Of a stretch of 64,000 bases of DNA, positions 1 to 11,141 are shown one piece after another (position 1 is the stretch's first letter; the number at the start of each line of letters is the position of its first letter). The notes beneath the pieces are model-generated. The model was not told the DNA's origin. It saw nothing but the letters and a program-made list of their open reading frames with translations, and made no database searches. The DNA comes from Undaria pinnatifida (lineage: Eukaryota; Sar; Phaeophyceae; Laminariales; Alariaceae), in NCBI GenBank assembly GCA_012845835.1, contig JABAKD010000028.1, positions 186,001-250,000 of the forward strand. The letters run 5' to 3'. The translations under genes were made by a program, and so were the position numbers.

Positions 1-204
1 GCTGTAATGGGTGCATACAAAATGTCGGGCAAACAACCCCTTCGGGCCGTACTACGCGTATGAAGAGAAATATGGTACAGGTGCTCACAATGTGCGACGC
101 GTGACCGCTGTTGTCGGATTAGCTCACGAAGTGTTCTCCAGTTACCGTATACTGGTAGGATGCAGTTATACTTTGCAGACGGCTTGTCATTCGTGGTGTC
201 TCCA

Positions 205-310
205 TCTTTCTTGTTCGGTTCGGGAACGCGGATTAGATTAAAATTACATGAAAGTGTGGTGAGCTTAAGCTTTGTTTTTCCCCGTCCGCCGGAGGATGAA
301 AGAAGAAAAA
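205..310 (+). repeat. SINE-like poly(A) family (SINE-C), 5'-truncated copy
   Basis: Shares GAAAGTGTGGTGAGCTTAAG and CCGTCCGCCGGAGGAT plus a poorly preserved A-rich tail with the fuller copies at 20167-20402 and 63152-63345. Confidence 0.65.
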
Positions 311-389
311 AAATAACGGAACGCAGATTACGTCACGCAGTATTCCCTTTGTATATATACGTTCGAGCAAAACCCGCCATCGGTTCCGA

Positions 390-695
390 AACGCATGCTA
401 TGGGAGAGGTGGGGTGCTCCATTTTTGTTTGTGAGGCTCTGCCTGCCTCACTTGGGGAACTCCATGCCCTTGTTAACCCCAAAACCTAATTTGGATAAAA
501 ACAAAAAGTGCTACCCGGTGAACCGTCCCATGGCCTAGGTAGACGTACGGCGATTTTTTTTTATAAATAGAGTGAAATGTAATATCCGACCAATTCGGGT
601 CAAGGAACCCCCCCCCCACCCCGTCATTCGGCTAAAAAAACGTTTCAGCCAAAAATGGGTACCTGGTATATGTTACCTCTATTTTAGCACGCGTC
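390..695. mobile_element. MITE-1 (TIR GACGCGTGCTACGATAGAGG)
   Basis: Ends with CCTCTATTTTAGCACGCGTC at 676-695; the left end is degenerate (ACGCATGCTATGGGAGAGG). The interior has the family blocks GGTCAAGGAACCCC and CGTTTCAGCCAAAA. Confidence 0.65.
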
Positions 696-832
696 TCGAC
701 CGTCTTGCCTAACCCCTTTTCACACACGTTTTTTGGAGAGCAAACCGCTTGAAAAAGAAGAATTTGTGTGCGGGATACGTGATGCAGTAAAAAGGTTTTG
801 CAACAATTTTTCTTGCGGCGTTTGCCGAGCAG

Positions 833-3124
833 GTGTGGGGTGGCAACCTTGGTTGCCTTTACCAGGGAGCGGTGGCTGCGGCTGCAGCAACAGCCGTGGG
901 CTACTTCCCCTGGTTCCTGACCTTCAACTATCTCAACGCGCGACTGGGGAGGCCGACGGCCATGGCACAGATGCTTGTGCGAAATGCTGGGATAGGGCTG
1001 ATGGCTTCGATAGCATCCGATGTCTGCTCCAACTCTATACGCGTGCTGAAGACCACCAAGCAGGCGTCCGCTGCGTACGATGCGACGGTTTCTTATAGAC
1101 AAGCAGCTAGCCTCGTCATAGAGGCGGATGGATGGGTGGTGAGTCGTTCGAGAGACTATGATACGACATGCAGCAGTAGACTGACTGCCTGCTCTCGTTT
1201 CGGAGTAAAGGTCGTGTGTAGACAAGCAGCCAACCGCGTCATACCGGTAGATGGATGGCTGGTGAGTCGTTCGGCTGTCTCTTTTTTTGGTAGTGAGTGG
1301 ACGCACGAGAGAGGTAAAGTTTCACTTTTCCGGTTTTTGTGGAAAAACGTAGGCGGGTGTATTGGAGGATAGGGGACGGAAAATGATACCACATGGAGAG
1401 TACTTGACTGATTTGGTGGTGGTGGTGTGAAGGTCCATGTATTGACGAGCGCCTCACCTTGTGATTGAAGCAGATGGGTGATTTGGGTGATTTATAGGTC
1501 ACGTATGGACACGCAGCTAACCTTATCATCGAAGCAAATGGATTGCCGGTGAGCCGTTCACGAGACTATATGCATTCATACCCTGGTTCATGTGATATTT
1601 CCAAATGTTTTTTCCTTTTATTTGTGGCGGTTTGGCCGGCGGCAAAAAGAGTAAAAAGCAATCGTTGTATGGGACAAACAGGGGGGTGGATAATCCATCT
1701 TTTGTTTCTTTTTATTTTCTTTATTTTTCTTCCAATCTATTATCCTCGCATTACTCTCGCGCTCCCTCCCAGTAGTAACTCAGATCCGAGGTCATATAGC
1801 GGGCCCTTCTCCCCCCTCCCCACTACGGCGATACGTGCCTTCATTTTTTTCGCGAGAAGAAGTCAGTTTTTTTCCCTTCGTCGACTCGCGTCAAGTTGTG
1901 CCTACCCACGCTGCTAGGCACTCTCAGCAGTTGATCCTTTGTTTTGGCATTTCTACACGAACATTCAAATTATCACCACGGTGGTGGGAATCGAACTGAA
2001 GGACCAACGCTAGTAGTATTCGAGGGTAACCACTAGACCACTGGGGCGATCTGTATTGAATATATACGGAATGGATGATCAATCTACAGCTTAGTTTGCT
2101 ATTGGTAGTATTGCCATCCGATAATGTGCAGGCAGCATCAATCTACAACTTAAGTCAGTTCGTTATTGGTAGTATTGCCATTCGATAATGTGCAGGCAGC
2201 ATGAGCTTCAACATCTTTTCGTAACAATTTCCAAAAGGTGGAGAGAACCAAGGGAAACCCCCCAAAAAGGAAATTCAAATGTATGCACGTCACATGTATA
2301 CGCGAGTTGTATCTCTCCTTTGTACCTACTGCTTCCAGCTTAGCATCTGGATCTAATCCACCTTAGTTTCGGGGTTCGGGAAGACATGTGGCATTAGGCT
2401 GACCGCCTTTCTCTTGCTGTACGCTATCGTGGGAACCGAAGGACACGCCAGCTAGCGCTGGATTGCGAAGGCAATTGAGTTAAATCGACACACGACGTGT
2501 ATGAAAATACATGTAAGTGTGGTGAGCTTGAGCTTTATTTTTTGTTTACCCCACCCGCTGGAGGATATATAAAAAAAAGAAATGTACGGGGTCGTCGACG
2601 CATGCCAAGGGCTTTCCACACCTTTAGGTGGTCCAGATCATCCACAGTCCGTCCGAAATGTAACGTTATTTTTTCTTTTGATAAACCTACTGGAATTTCG
2701 CAATGTGGTACAAGTCACGCCGTTCGATCTGTACGTCGATGGGGTATTAACACTCTGACGGCCATTGCTGCCAACCATCAATAAAATAGGGTCACTGAGC
2801 CCTTTGTTTTCGATGGGGTACTGACACTCTGACGGCCATTGCTGCCAACCATCGATAAAACAGGGTCACTGAGTCCCTTGCTTCTAACACACTCCCTTCC
2901 CGCCCTTGCCCCCCCCTCGTCGACCATCCGTCCTTCGGTATGAAACCCAGGGCTTGCTAGGGCGAGGGCTCAGCACCCGCATCCTTGCGAACGGGTTGCA
3001 ATCGATGATGTTCACCGTGGTGTGGCGTTACTTGCACGACACATACGTCGTGCCATGGCGGGAAGCAGCTGAATTGCGAGACGCGAAGAGCTTGGGCGGT
3101 ACCGTTGGTTCACAACGTAACTGA
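833..3124 (+). CDS. Mitochondrial carrier (SLC25-type) gene, last two exons, 5' part outside window
   Basis: Two exons, 833-1138 and 2951-3124, join in phase 0 to give the last 159 residues of a six-helix mitochondrial carrier-like protein; stop TGA at 3122-3124. The acceptor before 833 is GCCGAGCAG and the donor at 1139 is GTGAGT; the second acceptor is AAACCCAG. Family features seen: SNSIRVLKTTKQ after a transmembrane stretch (a modified PxD/E-x-x-K/R loop, with the usual proline missing), then an acidic-G repeat motif completed across the splice as ADGWV / GLLGRGLSTRI, then a final helix NGLQSMMFTVVWRYL. Such proteins move metabolites across the inner mitochondrial membrane; the substrate cannot be told. 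The 1.8-kb intron carries decoy copies of the exon end, a SINE-like repeat and a tRNA-derived SINE. Upstream exons are not visible in 1-832. Loss of the canonical proline suggests a divergent carrier subfamily. Confidence 0.78.
1091..1548 (+). repeat. Decoy copies of carrier exon end plus 5' splice site
   Basis: The true exon end (AGACAAGCAGCTAGCC to the GTGAGTCGTTC donor, ending 1138) recurs at 1222-1261 and 1507-1548, each followed by GTGAGTCG or GTGAGCCG, with a shorter trace near 1464-1478 (GATTGAAGCAGATGG). Similarity continues into the intron (CGTTC.CGAGACTAT). The second copy is also preceded by AG. The copies are diverged, so they are old or fast-evolving. Confidence 0.8.
1690..2055 (-). 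repeat. tRNA-derived SINE (SINE-A)
   Basis: Minus strand. The head at about 2052-1979 reads CCAGTGGTCTAGTGGTTACC (box A, tRNA-Glu-like) and CAGTTCGATTCCCACC (box B). The body has ACTCAGATCCGAGGTC and the pyrimidine block CCCTTCTCCCCCCTCCCCAC on the plus strand, shared with the copies at 3815, 28535 and 39750. It is not a working tRNA because the anticodon arm is not conserved and a 300-bp body follows. Confidence 0.82.
2080..2205 (+). repeat. Two-copy tandem repeat
   Basis: GTTATTGGTAGTATTGCCAT plus CGATAATGTGCAGGCAGCAT occurs twice, about 70 bp apart. Confidence 0.8.
2413..2582 (+). repeat. SINE-like poly(A) family (SINE-C)
   Basis: Contains the family blocks GCCAGCTAGCGCTGGATTGC, GAGTTAAATCGACACACGAC and GCTGGAGGATATATAAAAAA. 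Sits in the carrier intron in the sense direction. Confidence 0.75.
2736..2885 (+). repeat. Two-copy tandem repeat, 74 bp
   Basis: GATGGGGTATTAACACTCTG through GGGTCACTGAG is directly repeated with few changes, less than 100 bp before the last carrier exon. Confidence 0.85.
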
Positions 3125-3376
3125 TCGGGGTCGGCAGCAATGAGCTACGACAGTATATATTTAATAGTCGAGGTGGATGGTGCCGTACGCTCGTTTGTTT
3201 GTTTTTTAGGTCGGAGGCGGTGCAGCGAATATTCGTTTGGATCTTCGATTACCGGTGACCCTTTTGAGAGAAGAAATGAAAAGAAAAATGACGTTATGGC
3301 AGCACCGACCACGAAAAGCACGGCGGCTGGGCTGCAGGGTCAGCGGGTGGTTAGTTTACGATTCGATAGTCTACAG

Positions 3377-3503
3377 CAATCCAAGGAGTTGGACGACACA
3401 ATCCAAGCAGTTGGACGACACAATCCAAGCAGTTGGACGACACAATCCAAGGAGTTGGACGACGCAATCCAAGGAGTTGTACCACACAATCCAAGGAGTT
3501 GTG
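3377..3503 (+). repeat. 22-bp tandem repeat, about six units
   Basis: CAATCCAAGGAGTTGGACGA/CA begins at 3377, 3399, 3421, 3443, 3465 and 3487. Lies downstream of the carrier stop. Confidence 0.9.
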
Positions 3504-3814
3504 GCCATCACATTTTCAACATGATACTAGTCCTGCTGCGTGCTCGCACTAGGCAGGCGGAAAGGGACTACGTACATGCCGAGATGTTTTGTGTCGTTTT
3601 TGTTTCGGCCCCAGATTGGAGGGAGCAATTCAGACGAATACCATACAAGTGTGGGTCCGACTATAAGCCACTTTTCCTTGAAAGTATTAGCCAATATAAG
3701 CATGTCTTGTATTTGGATCCAGACTTACTTGCGTGGCTGACGATCACAGGATCAGCCACACGAACGTGGATGGCTACGTCAGGAGAAGACCAAACCAAGG
3801 CTATATCCCTGGCC

Positions 3815-4156
3815 TGGCATTCACTTATTTTGCTCATCGCATCTGTTGTCTTCGCACTTTTTCTTTCTCCTTCTCTCCTTCCCTGGACTCAGATCAGGCG
3901 TCACTAAGCAGGCTCTTCTCCCCCCTCCCCAGGACGGTACACACGCCTCCGTCTTTTATCGCGAGAATAATTCGGAGCTTTCTTCCCTCTCGTCGACTCG
4001 CGTCGAATTGCGCTTACCGACGCCATAAAGCGCTCTCGGCGGTTGGTGTCCCTCTAGGATTTTTTTTTTTCACTGTCGAGATTTGAACCGCTGACGAGTT
4101 CAAACCTTAGTAAAAGTGCGCGAGGTTAACCGCTAGACCACACCAGGGCGACTCTA
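3815..4156 (-). repeat. tRNA-derived SINE (SINE-A)
   Basis: Minus strand; head 4153-4077 with TGGTCTAGCGGTTAACC and GGTTCAAATCTCG in box A and B positions; the shared body includes CTCTTCTCCCCCCTCCCC and CGTCGACTCGCGTCGAA (plus strand). Confidence 0.82.
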
Positions 4157-4582
4157 TGTGTGTATTCTTCATAGTCAGCTGATATTCCTGCCCATCTACA
4201 TCCAGCACAACCAAGTGTCCGTGCTGATGCCTCGTAGAGGAACAGAGATCCTCATGTGAGTAGCCCCAGACACAAACGGGTACACCTTTTTCCCGTAGTA
4301 TGCGTTTGAGGTACTATCGGCAATAACACGTTCCTGACTTGACGCGTTTTATACAACTATTGGAAACCCGTTTTGGGGGGGAAACTACTTGGAAGTAGTA
4401 CAGGAAGGGGTTTTGGTGTCTCATCAACTGATGTATACTCAATACACGCCAATTCGTCGGAAAAACGTTTGTTTTTCGTCAACATCGTCCGGTGTGTGGA
4501 CCTAGTAGGTTATCTGGGGGGGTCGTTTTCGGGCAGCTCTCGTTTCAAAGCTTGCCTTTATTCTCTAGTACATCTCCCTTTC

Positions 4583-4672
4583 TGAGTTAAATTGACACAC
4601 GACGCGTATGAAAATACGTGGAAGCGCGGTGAGCTATAAAGCTTTATTTTTCCTTATCCGCCGGAGGATCTC
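4583..4672 (+). repeat. SINE-like poly(A) family (SINE-C), truncated
   Basis: Starts at GAGTTAAATTGACACACGAC and ends at CCGCCGGAGGAT, without the A tail and without the first half of the family. Confidence 0.65.
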
Positions 4673-6372
4673 CTTTTTAAAAAGGTCGTTCGAAGTGCAG
4701 AGTTCCTCACACTTGGGCGAGGAGCTTTTCAGAAAAAAAATAAGATGCGCGCCCCTACCACGCAGGATGTGCCGTGGGCTTGATGTTGCACCTCTCAATG
4801 AGCTTTCAAGACTTTTCGGTGAGTTTACCACACACGAGGCACCGGAGACAACAATCAGTTGTCACTCCCTATGATAATGACCGCGCGCGCAGTACCCCCA
4901 AGAAGAGGACTTGATGTTTTCCCCCTCCATATTGTTGGAACACCAGCGCCCCGGCTGTACGTTTTGACACGTACGTACCCGGGAGCCTGGCATCATCGCA
5001 TATCGTGCCGAGATGTTGCACCGTCGATACGCTTGAGTCTGTCTAATCGAGGCGGGGCGAAGACAAATTGCATCCGGAATATAATGACCGCACGCGCAGA
5101 GAAAGACATTTCGCGCCCGCAGTTTCTGATTGGTCCAAAAGGTTTCGTTCACTGTTAGAACGTCAGCACCGTCTGGACATTCCGACATACGCTCGGAGCC
5201 TGGCGTCGCATATAGTGCCGAGATGGTTTGATGAAGTGGTACGACAGGGGGAGGGGGGGAGGGTACGCAGCAAATACGTCGGTTGACGGTTTAGTTTTGA
5301 CCCGTCAAAGAGGCGTCTTCGGACTTGTCAAGGGCGTCTTTGGAGTTATCATACGAAGTAGTACTAGTTTTAGTCTGTGGAGTTAGTCCCTGGACGGCTG
5401 TCCGTCAAGGGGCAAGAGTGCCGTCAACCCCGACATCTTTGTTACACAGCAGTAGCACCTCATCTTTCCAAGGCTCCTCGCTTGAGACGAGCTAATACAT
5501 ATCATACAATATTGACGAAGTCATTAGTAGTGGTGTAAAGTGTCAAATCCATCATGGCGCGGCTCCATCATATCGCGAAACGGAAAAAAAGCAAAGAGAA
5601 GCGGCACAGTCACTCACTCAAGGTGGCTCTTAGTCGTTGAAAAGAGAGCAGTCCATAAAAGGGAACCCGCTACCGTGGCCTCATTTGTCTGCACGTTCCT
5701 TCACGGCTTCCTCACTGGACACGACAACACACGAGCTCTTTTTTTTCGTACATCGTTGTATTGCCAAGCGGGGGCGAATGCAAGCTTTTAAGTAGCACCG
5801 GGGAGAGGGCCGGGGCACAAGCTACAGCGCGCGGTGTAGAGGAGTGCGCCATTTTTTATTTTTTTTTTACGTCTTGACAAAGCACCCCTCACTTGAAGAG
5901 CTCTGTTGTTGGGCACCACTCACCCAAAAACGGTTGTTGTAATAGAAAAGAAAGATGGAAATTTGCAGCTCTTTGACGAGAACCCATATATATATATATA
6001 TATATCAGACTCATGGCCTAGGGATGAAAAGCAATAGTATTGTTGCACAACTTTTGCACAAGAAATGGCATCCCCACGCTTATGGCATAAGGAGCCCCGT
6101 CATTCACAAACTAGTTTCAGCCACAAAGTGCTACCTCTATGGTCACCCGCGTGCGTGTCCGCGTCCAAACATCAGGACGCCTTTCGAGATGGTTCTTACG
6201 ACCACTGGCCTGCCAGAGGACAACGCAAAACGGTTGACGACAGAGTTCCAAATATCCTGACTGCGCGATTTTCTAGCCCGCGGCAGCTTGCATTCCCTGT
6301 CTAGATGCCACACCGTCTTGCTGAACTTGGGAATTAATGCTATCATCCCCGGCGCCACGGCATGTATCCACC

Positions 6373-6659
6373 GACACCTGCTACTACGACAGAGGTAGCA
6401 CGTTTTTTCCTGAAATGTTTTCTGAAGATCGGAGCTCCTTAACCCAAAATCGTCGGGAAAAAAAAAATGATGGGCCATTTTTTTGCATGATTCTTGTCGC
6501 GTACCGCGGCCGTCGGATTATTGTCATCCGGTGTACCAGTCTTATATTTTTCCCCGGCCGTGTAAAACAATAGCTTTTAAATTGAGGTGGAGGTCTCTTA
6601 AGCTCCGAAGTTGTGGTACTTCAGAAAAATAATGGTGCACCTCGATCGTAGCACGCTTC
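6373..6659. mobile_element. MITE-1
   Basis: Left end GCTACTACGACAGAGGTAGC and right end CCTCGATCGTAGCACGC are inverted. The interior shares AAAATCGTCGGGAAAAAAA and AAATTGAGGTGGAGGTCTC with the other copies. A more decayed copy may occupy about 5830-6155. Confidence 0.75.
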
Positions 6660-8287
6660 CACCATCGAATCTTAGGGCAGCTGCACCTCTAGGGAAAATC
6701 AGGCCTATGGTACTGGCGCTCCAGAACACGGTTTTTACATGGACACCGCATGCGCAAAAACTGTCGAAACTTGATCGCGATGAAAGCCCTCTCGGTCGCC
6801 TACCCCTCGCTGGAAGCCGCCGCATCGCTGTCAGCACCGCACCCTGACGAACACACCCAAAAATCTAGTTGTCTGCACCCCTTGAAACCTATTTCTCCCA
6901 GGACGTTTGATGTTGGAAGCTTCCTTTGATCGCTCTGAGCAACGCACCACGAACACACACCCACAATCTCTAGTTTGTCTGCACGTTTCGAATTTTCATT
7001 TTTCACTCATCATATAGACTGCGCACACCCGGTATAGGATGTCTGACTACCAAATCTCGAGATAGAGCTCATTTTTACGTATAAAAGACACCTCCCAATA
7101 AAAACTCACTCATAAATAGTGCATTACGAGTACCAACAACGCAGCTTGCAAATATGAGTATTGACCTGAAATTCGTCAAACTCACGGCTGACGTCCTTGA
7201 AAATTAGTTACCAGGTATAAAATAAACATATACTCTTCTAAGTATTCTGCCCTCCACTCATTAGCACCTTCTCGGAGCTAGGTAGACCAGATCCCTCGGA
7301 GTGGAACACGGCCATATTCTTGCCGTAGAGCCTATATGTACGGCCTTCATTTTACACGCACCATATATTACCACATCTAGCATACCTACTGTACTGTAGG
7401 AGACACGCCAACGACGTACAAGCCTATACCTCTATGAGCATACCCACAAGCCTACTTACGAGGGAACCCCTACGCGTATTTTTAGGAAAACCTCTAAGCG
7501 TACACTATGAGGAGCCCCCCTTAGCATATTTGGAGACCCCAAAGCCTACTACAAGAGGAGACCCCAGCAAAAAAATACCGCTCTCATATATCAAAGGCAC
7601 GAACACACTGGGTCAGCTACAATCAAATCCCGAACCACAAGGAAACGTGCACACTCCCGCGCTTCTACAGATCTTCTCCTCGGACTTGATCATAGGCCGT
7701 TTTCGCCATCGTTGACCCTAGATGCCTCGTGGGATCCGTACTCTGTCGCACAAAAATGCAAATCCACTCCCCACCCGGTCACGCAACCGCGCGCTATTAC
7801 AAAAACCTACTCCCCCACCTGGAAAAAAGAGGCTGATAGCCCCGTTTGAAGTTTGATAGTAAACCTTTCGGTTTTGCTTGGCCGTGCTGCCTAACGTCGA
7901 CCACCCGACCAGAGTCCTAACCCTAACCCTACTAGCCGGAACGCTATGGGGGTTGACCTGTGCTTGGATGGTGGTGACATGCGAAGGCTCTAGGTTGACT
8001 CGGCCGGCTTGGACGCTGTGCTTGGAAACACATTATCGGCCGGATCGGGATGCTGCGACTTGGAAAGACTCGGGGTTGATTGAGCCGCGCATAAGATCCC
8101 TCTCTCTGCCAACCAAAGCATGTAAACAGCTACCTTACTAGTAGGACGATTTCCAATATCTGGGCACAGGCCTTCAAATACTACCCTAGGCTGACTACGA
8201 CATCACATCACTGACCCTACATGCCTTGACAAGTGGGACGCACGCCTCCACGCCACTACAACTCTTCACACATAGGACAGATCATAT

Positions 8288-8519
8288 CCCTGTTGACGAT
8301 TTATGCCTTCCAGGGCAGATATCAATAGTTCACTGGTCAACATGATCTGCATGGCCTATAGATCATCCATGTTGCCGGGTGGGGGTCGTTTGATCTGCAT
8401 GATCTAGCACAAGTTTTCCTGGGTTGGATCGGTTAAACGGCACAGATCCTGTGCACAACCTACCATGACAGATACAGGATCTAGATGATCTACTGTAGAT
8501 CGTGATCTGCCCGATCCGT
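8288..8519. mobile_element. MITE-3 (GATCT-rich), decayed
   Basis: Shares CATGATCTGCATGG, ACAGGATCTAGATGATCTAC and GTAGATCGTGATCTGCCCGA with the copies at 42635 and 47929. Confidence 0.6.
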
Positions 8520-8684
8520 GCAAACCAAAGATGTCGCGAGGTTGACGGCACTGTTGCCCCTTGACGGAAGGACAGCCGTCAAGAAACTCCAGACACTAAA
8601 ACTAGTATGATAAGCCCAAAAATGCCTTGACGGGTCAAAACTAGACCTCCAATTGACATCTCTGGAGTGCAAACCGTTTCCTTA

Positions 8685-9150
8685 CGCGATCATTGGCCGT
8701 CTTTGCGCTACCGCTGACCCTAGATGCCTCGTGGGGCACACACTCTCGCGCGAACATACAAGTCTACCCCCCACCCACCCACACTCCTGCGCTACTACAA
8801 AGCTGCCCCTTGCCGATCGCAAGCTGTTCATGCCATCGCTGTCCTTGCATAAGACACAATATGGGAGACACTCTCCGACGCTATCATACTGCTTATCTTC
8901 TAGCTACCCGATCATAGGCCGTTTAAGCCATCACTGACCTTATATGCCTCGTGGGACACACATTCTCGGGTTAATACAAGCCTACCTCCCACACACACAC
9001 TCCTGCAAGCCACTACAAAGCTGCTCCCCTCGCCCGATCATTGGCTGTTTATGCCTTCGCTACCCTTAGATGCCTTATGCGGGACACACATTCCCGAGCT
9101 ACTACAAGTCTTCTCGCTACCCGGTCATAGACCGTTTACGTCATCATTGC
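8685..9150 (+). repeat. Diverged tandem repeat, about 120-130-bp unit
   Basis: Three to four units carrying GATCATTGGCCGT, GATGCCTCGTGGG.CACACA and GCTACTACAA. A further unit is at 7680-7810 and a weaker one at 8165-8280. Confidence 0.75.
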
Positions 9151-9804
9151 CCCCTCCCCTAGACTCCTATCCCACCAAAAAAAAAAATCCTACTCTCTAC
9201 CAAAAACAGTCCAGTCTTCGCCTCGCCAATTTAGTGCTGCTACCTTTTTCACCAGGACAGGCGGCGAATCACCACGTTGTTTCCCGCAGGCGGGAATGAT
9301 CCAACACGCACTTCTGCCACAAAAATCCAACCTACTAAATCGACTCCCTAACCGCCATATCGCCTTCTCGTTAGCTACTGGAACGAGAATCTCACGCTGA
9401 TTTCCGAGTGTTTGGTAGCAAAAAAATAGGGTTTTCAGTGCTAAGCGGAGATTCGACATTTTTGTCGTCGCTCCTTGGCAGAAGATTTTGTAGGTTAAAA
9501 AAAAGAAACCGCGCCATACTGGTACCCTCTACGCAAGCCTTGGCCAGACGTGTCTTCCTTTCTCCCCGCCGGTACACGCATCGATCTGCATCGCGAAAAG
9601 GGTTCAGCGTTCCCCCTGCTCGTCGGTTTTCATCCATTTTTTGGGCACTCAAGCACTACACTGTACCAATCATGTACCCCACGCCCCTGTCCCCTCACAT
9701 CTGGGCGATTTTTTTCTGCACTCTACCTTGTCGCATCGTCACTCCACCCTGATCTAAACACCACTTTAACTATACTATTATACTATACTGTATGTACTGT
9801 ACTG

Positions 9805-9978
9805 CAGTAGCTTCTCCTCTGTAGTGCCGGTGTGTGCACTATGGAGGGGAAATACCGGCACAATGGCGGCAACCGGCACACTACGCTGCTTGCTGCCACT
9901 TCTGGTTGTTCCCATCCGTGCCTTTCGATTCCATACTCACCATAGCGGGCAACCCGCACTATACAGGGACAACTACTG
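9805..9978. mobile_element. MITE-2 (TIR CAGTA..GTCCCTCTATAGTGCCGG), 174 bp
   Basis: Left end CAGTAGCTTCTCCTCTGTAG and right end CTATACAGGGACAACTACTG are inverted repeats. The element is the same length as, and inverted relative to, the copy at 22601-22774. Confidence 0.75.
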
Positions 9979-10313
9979 TCCAAATACTTTCCCCCTGCCC
10001 CCCCAAACGGCCGAGTTTACGAGAACGTCGAAAACCCCATTGTTGTTGCTGTAGCTGCATCCACATCGTTGCGGACAAACCACTTGAAATCAGCGTGGAA
10101 CCATTTTTGCAGTTCTTAAAACGAATCGCTGTAAAACTCTGATCTTGACGCTTCTCCAACGCATGTCAGGGCAGGGGGTGGCAGTGCAACACCATATTTT
10201 TTTATCCAACTCCCCGCCTGGGGAACTTCATAGCCAACCCAAAACCTGGCCTTGGGAGGAAAAAAAAAGTACAGCCCCAAAAACAAATCCCATGGTGGCC
10301 GACTCTACGATAA

Positions 10314-10344
<31 letters not shown>

Positions 10345-10844
10345 CAGAGATTTTCTTTGACGAACAGTTCATGGCCTGTCGACACGAAGAAAGATGCTAT
10401 CTATGAAAAAATATCCAACATGTAGTTCTCTTGGTTGCAAAGGGCTATCGAACGATCACGTCGGGGTGGCAAGGGGCACCGTGTTTCAGGAGATAAGAGA
10501 CACGGCCGGGAGCTGGTTTCAATACAAGCGAGATTTCGTTGAAAGACAAGTTGGGGGGGGTTGCCGTAGAACGAGACTGGTCTGCTGTAGGTAGATATAT
10601 ATATATATAACGGAGACTATCGAATTTTATAACTTCAAACGTTATTCCAACGATTTTGATTGGCTCTCCACATGAAAAACCCCGCCAGTCATTTTTTTTT
10701 TTTTCCCTAAAACGTGCTACAATAGAGTCGTGGTCCCTCCATAGTGCGCTTGCTTCGCCAGCTCGCAAGTGGACCTCGAACTATCCAGGTTGGACAGTGC
10801 GGTACCCTGTAGAGCCAAGTCGTGGCCAGCTATTTTCCCCGCAC

Positions 10845-11121
10845 AAAATTGGAGCCCCGCACTAAAGGGTACCGCACTAACGCGCGACCATGACGTCGTT
10901 CACTAGCGAATTTCACCGCACTAAACTGGAGCCCCGCACTAAAGAGTACCGCACTAACGCGGGACCACGACGCCGTTCACCAGATATTTTCACCGCACTT
11001 AACTGGTACCCCGCACTAAAAGGCACCGCACTAACGCGGGACCACTCTGTCGTTCACCGAAGATTTTCACCGCACTAAAGTGGGACCCCGCACTAAATGG
11101 TACCGCACTAACGCGGGACCC
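10845..11121. repeat. 77-bp minisatellite in the 3' flank of NF-YB copy B
   Basis: ACCGCACTAACGCGGGACCA starts at 10871, 10948, 11025 and 11102, exactly 77 apart, with the inner motif CCGCACTAAA repeated two to three times per unit. The array ends 20 bases from the stop codon. Related single units are at 41260-41395 and more loosely at 23690-23910. Confidence 0.9.
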
Positions 11122-11141
11122 CCTATCCTGGCGCCAGGCAC

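Larger units (their letters stand above)
3125..10844. other. Intergenic region without recognised genes
   Basis: Between the carrier stop and the 3' end of NF-YB copy B. No frame here resembles a protein I know. Besides the repeats listed separately it holds a short degenerate repeat at 7420-7570 (AAGCCTACTACGAGG-like) and an array of about 120-130-bp units at 7670-7810 and 8685-9150 (CCGATCATAGGCCGTTT, CCCTAGATGCCTCGTGGGAC, CTCCTGCGCTACTACAAAGC). Confidence 0.6.

Noticed and set aside
632..1306. 224-residue minus-strand frame
   Set aside because: Shadow of the carrier exon and its duplicated ends on the opposite strand.
3377..3503. Regular short repeats considered as a CRISPR array
   Set aside because: Units are contiguous with no spacers and the genome is eukaryotic.
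3140..3907. 255-residue frame after the carrier gene
   Set aside because: Runs through a 22-bp minisatellite and into a SINE; no protein family resemblance.
7915..7933. CCTAACCCTAACCCT looks telomere-like
   Set aside because: Only two full units within ordinary repeat sequence; not an array, so no claim of an internal telomere.
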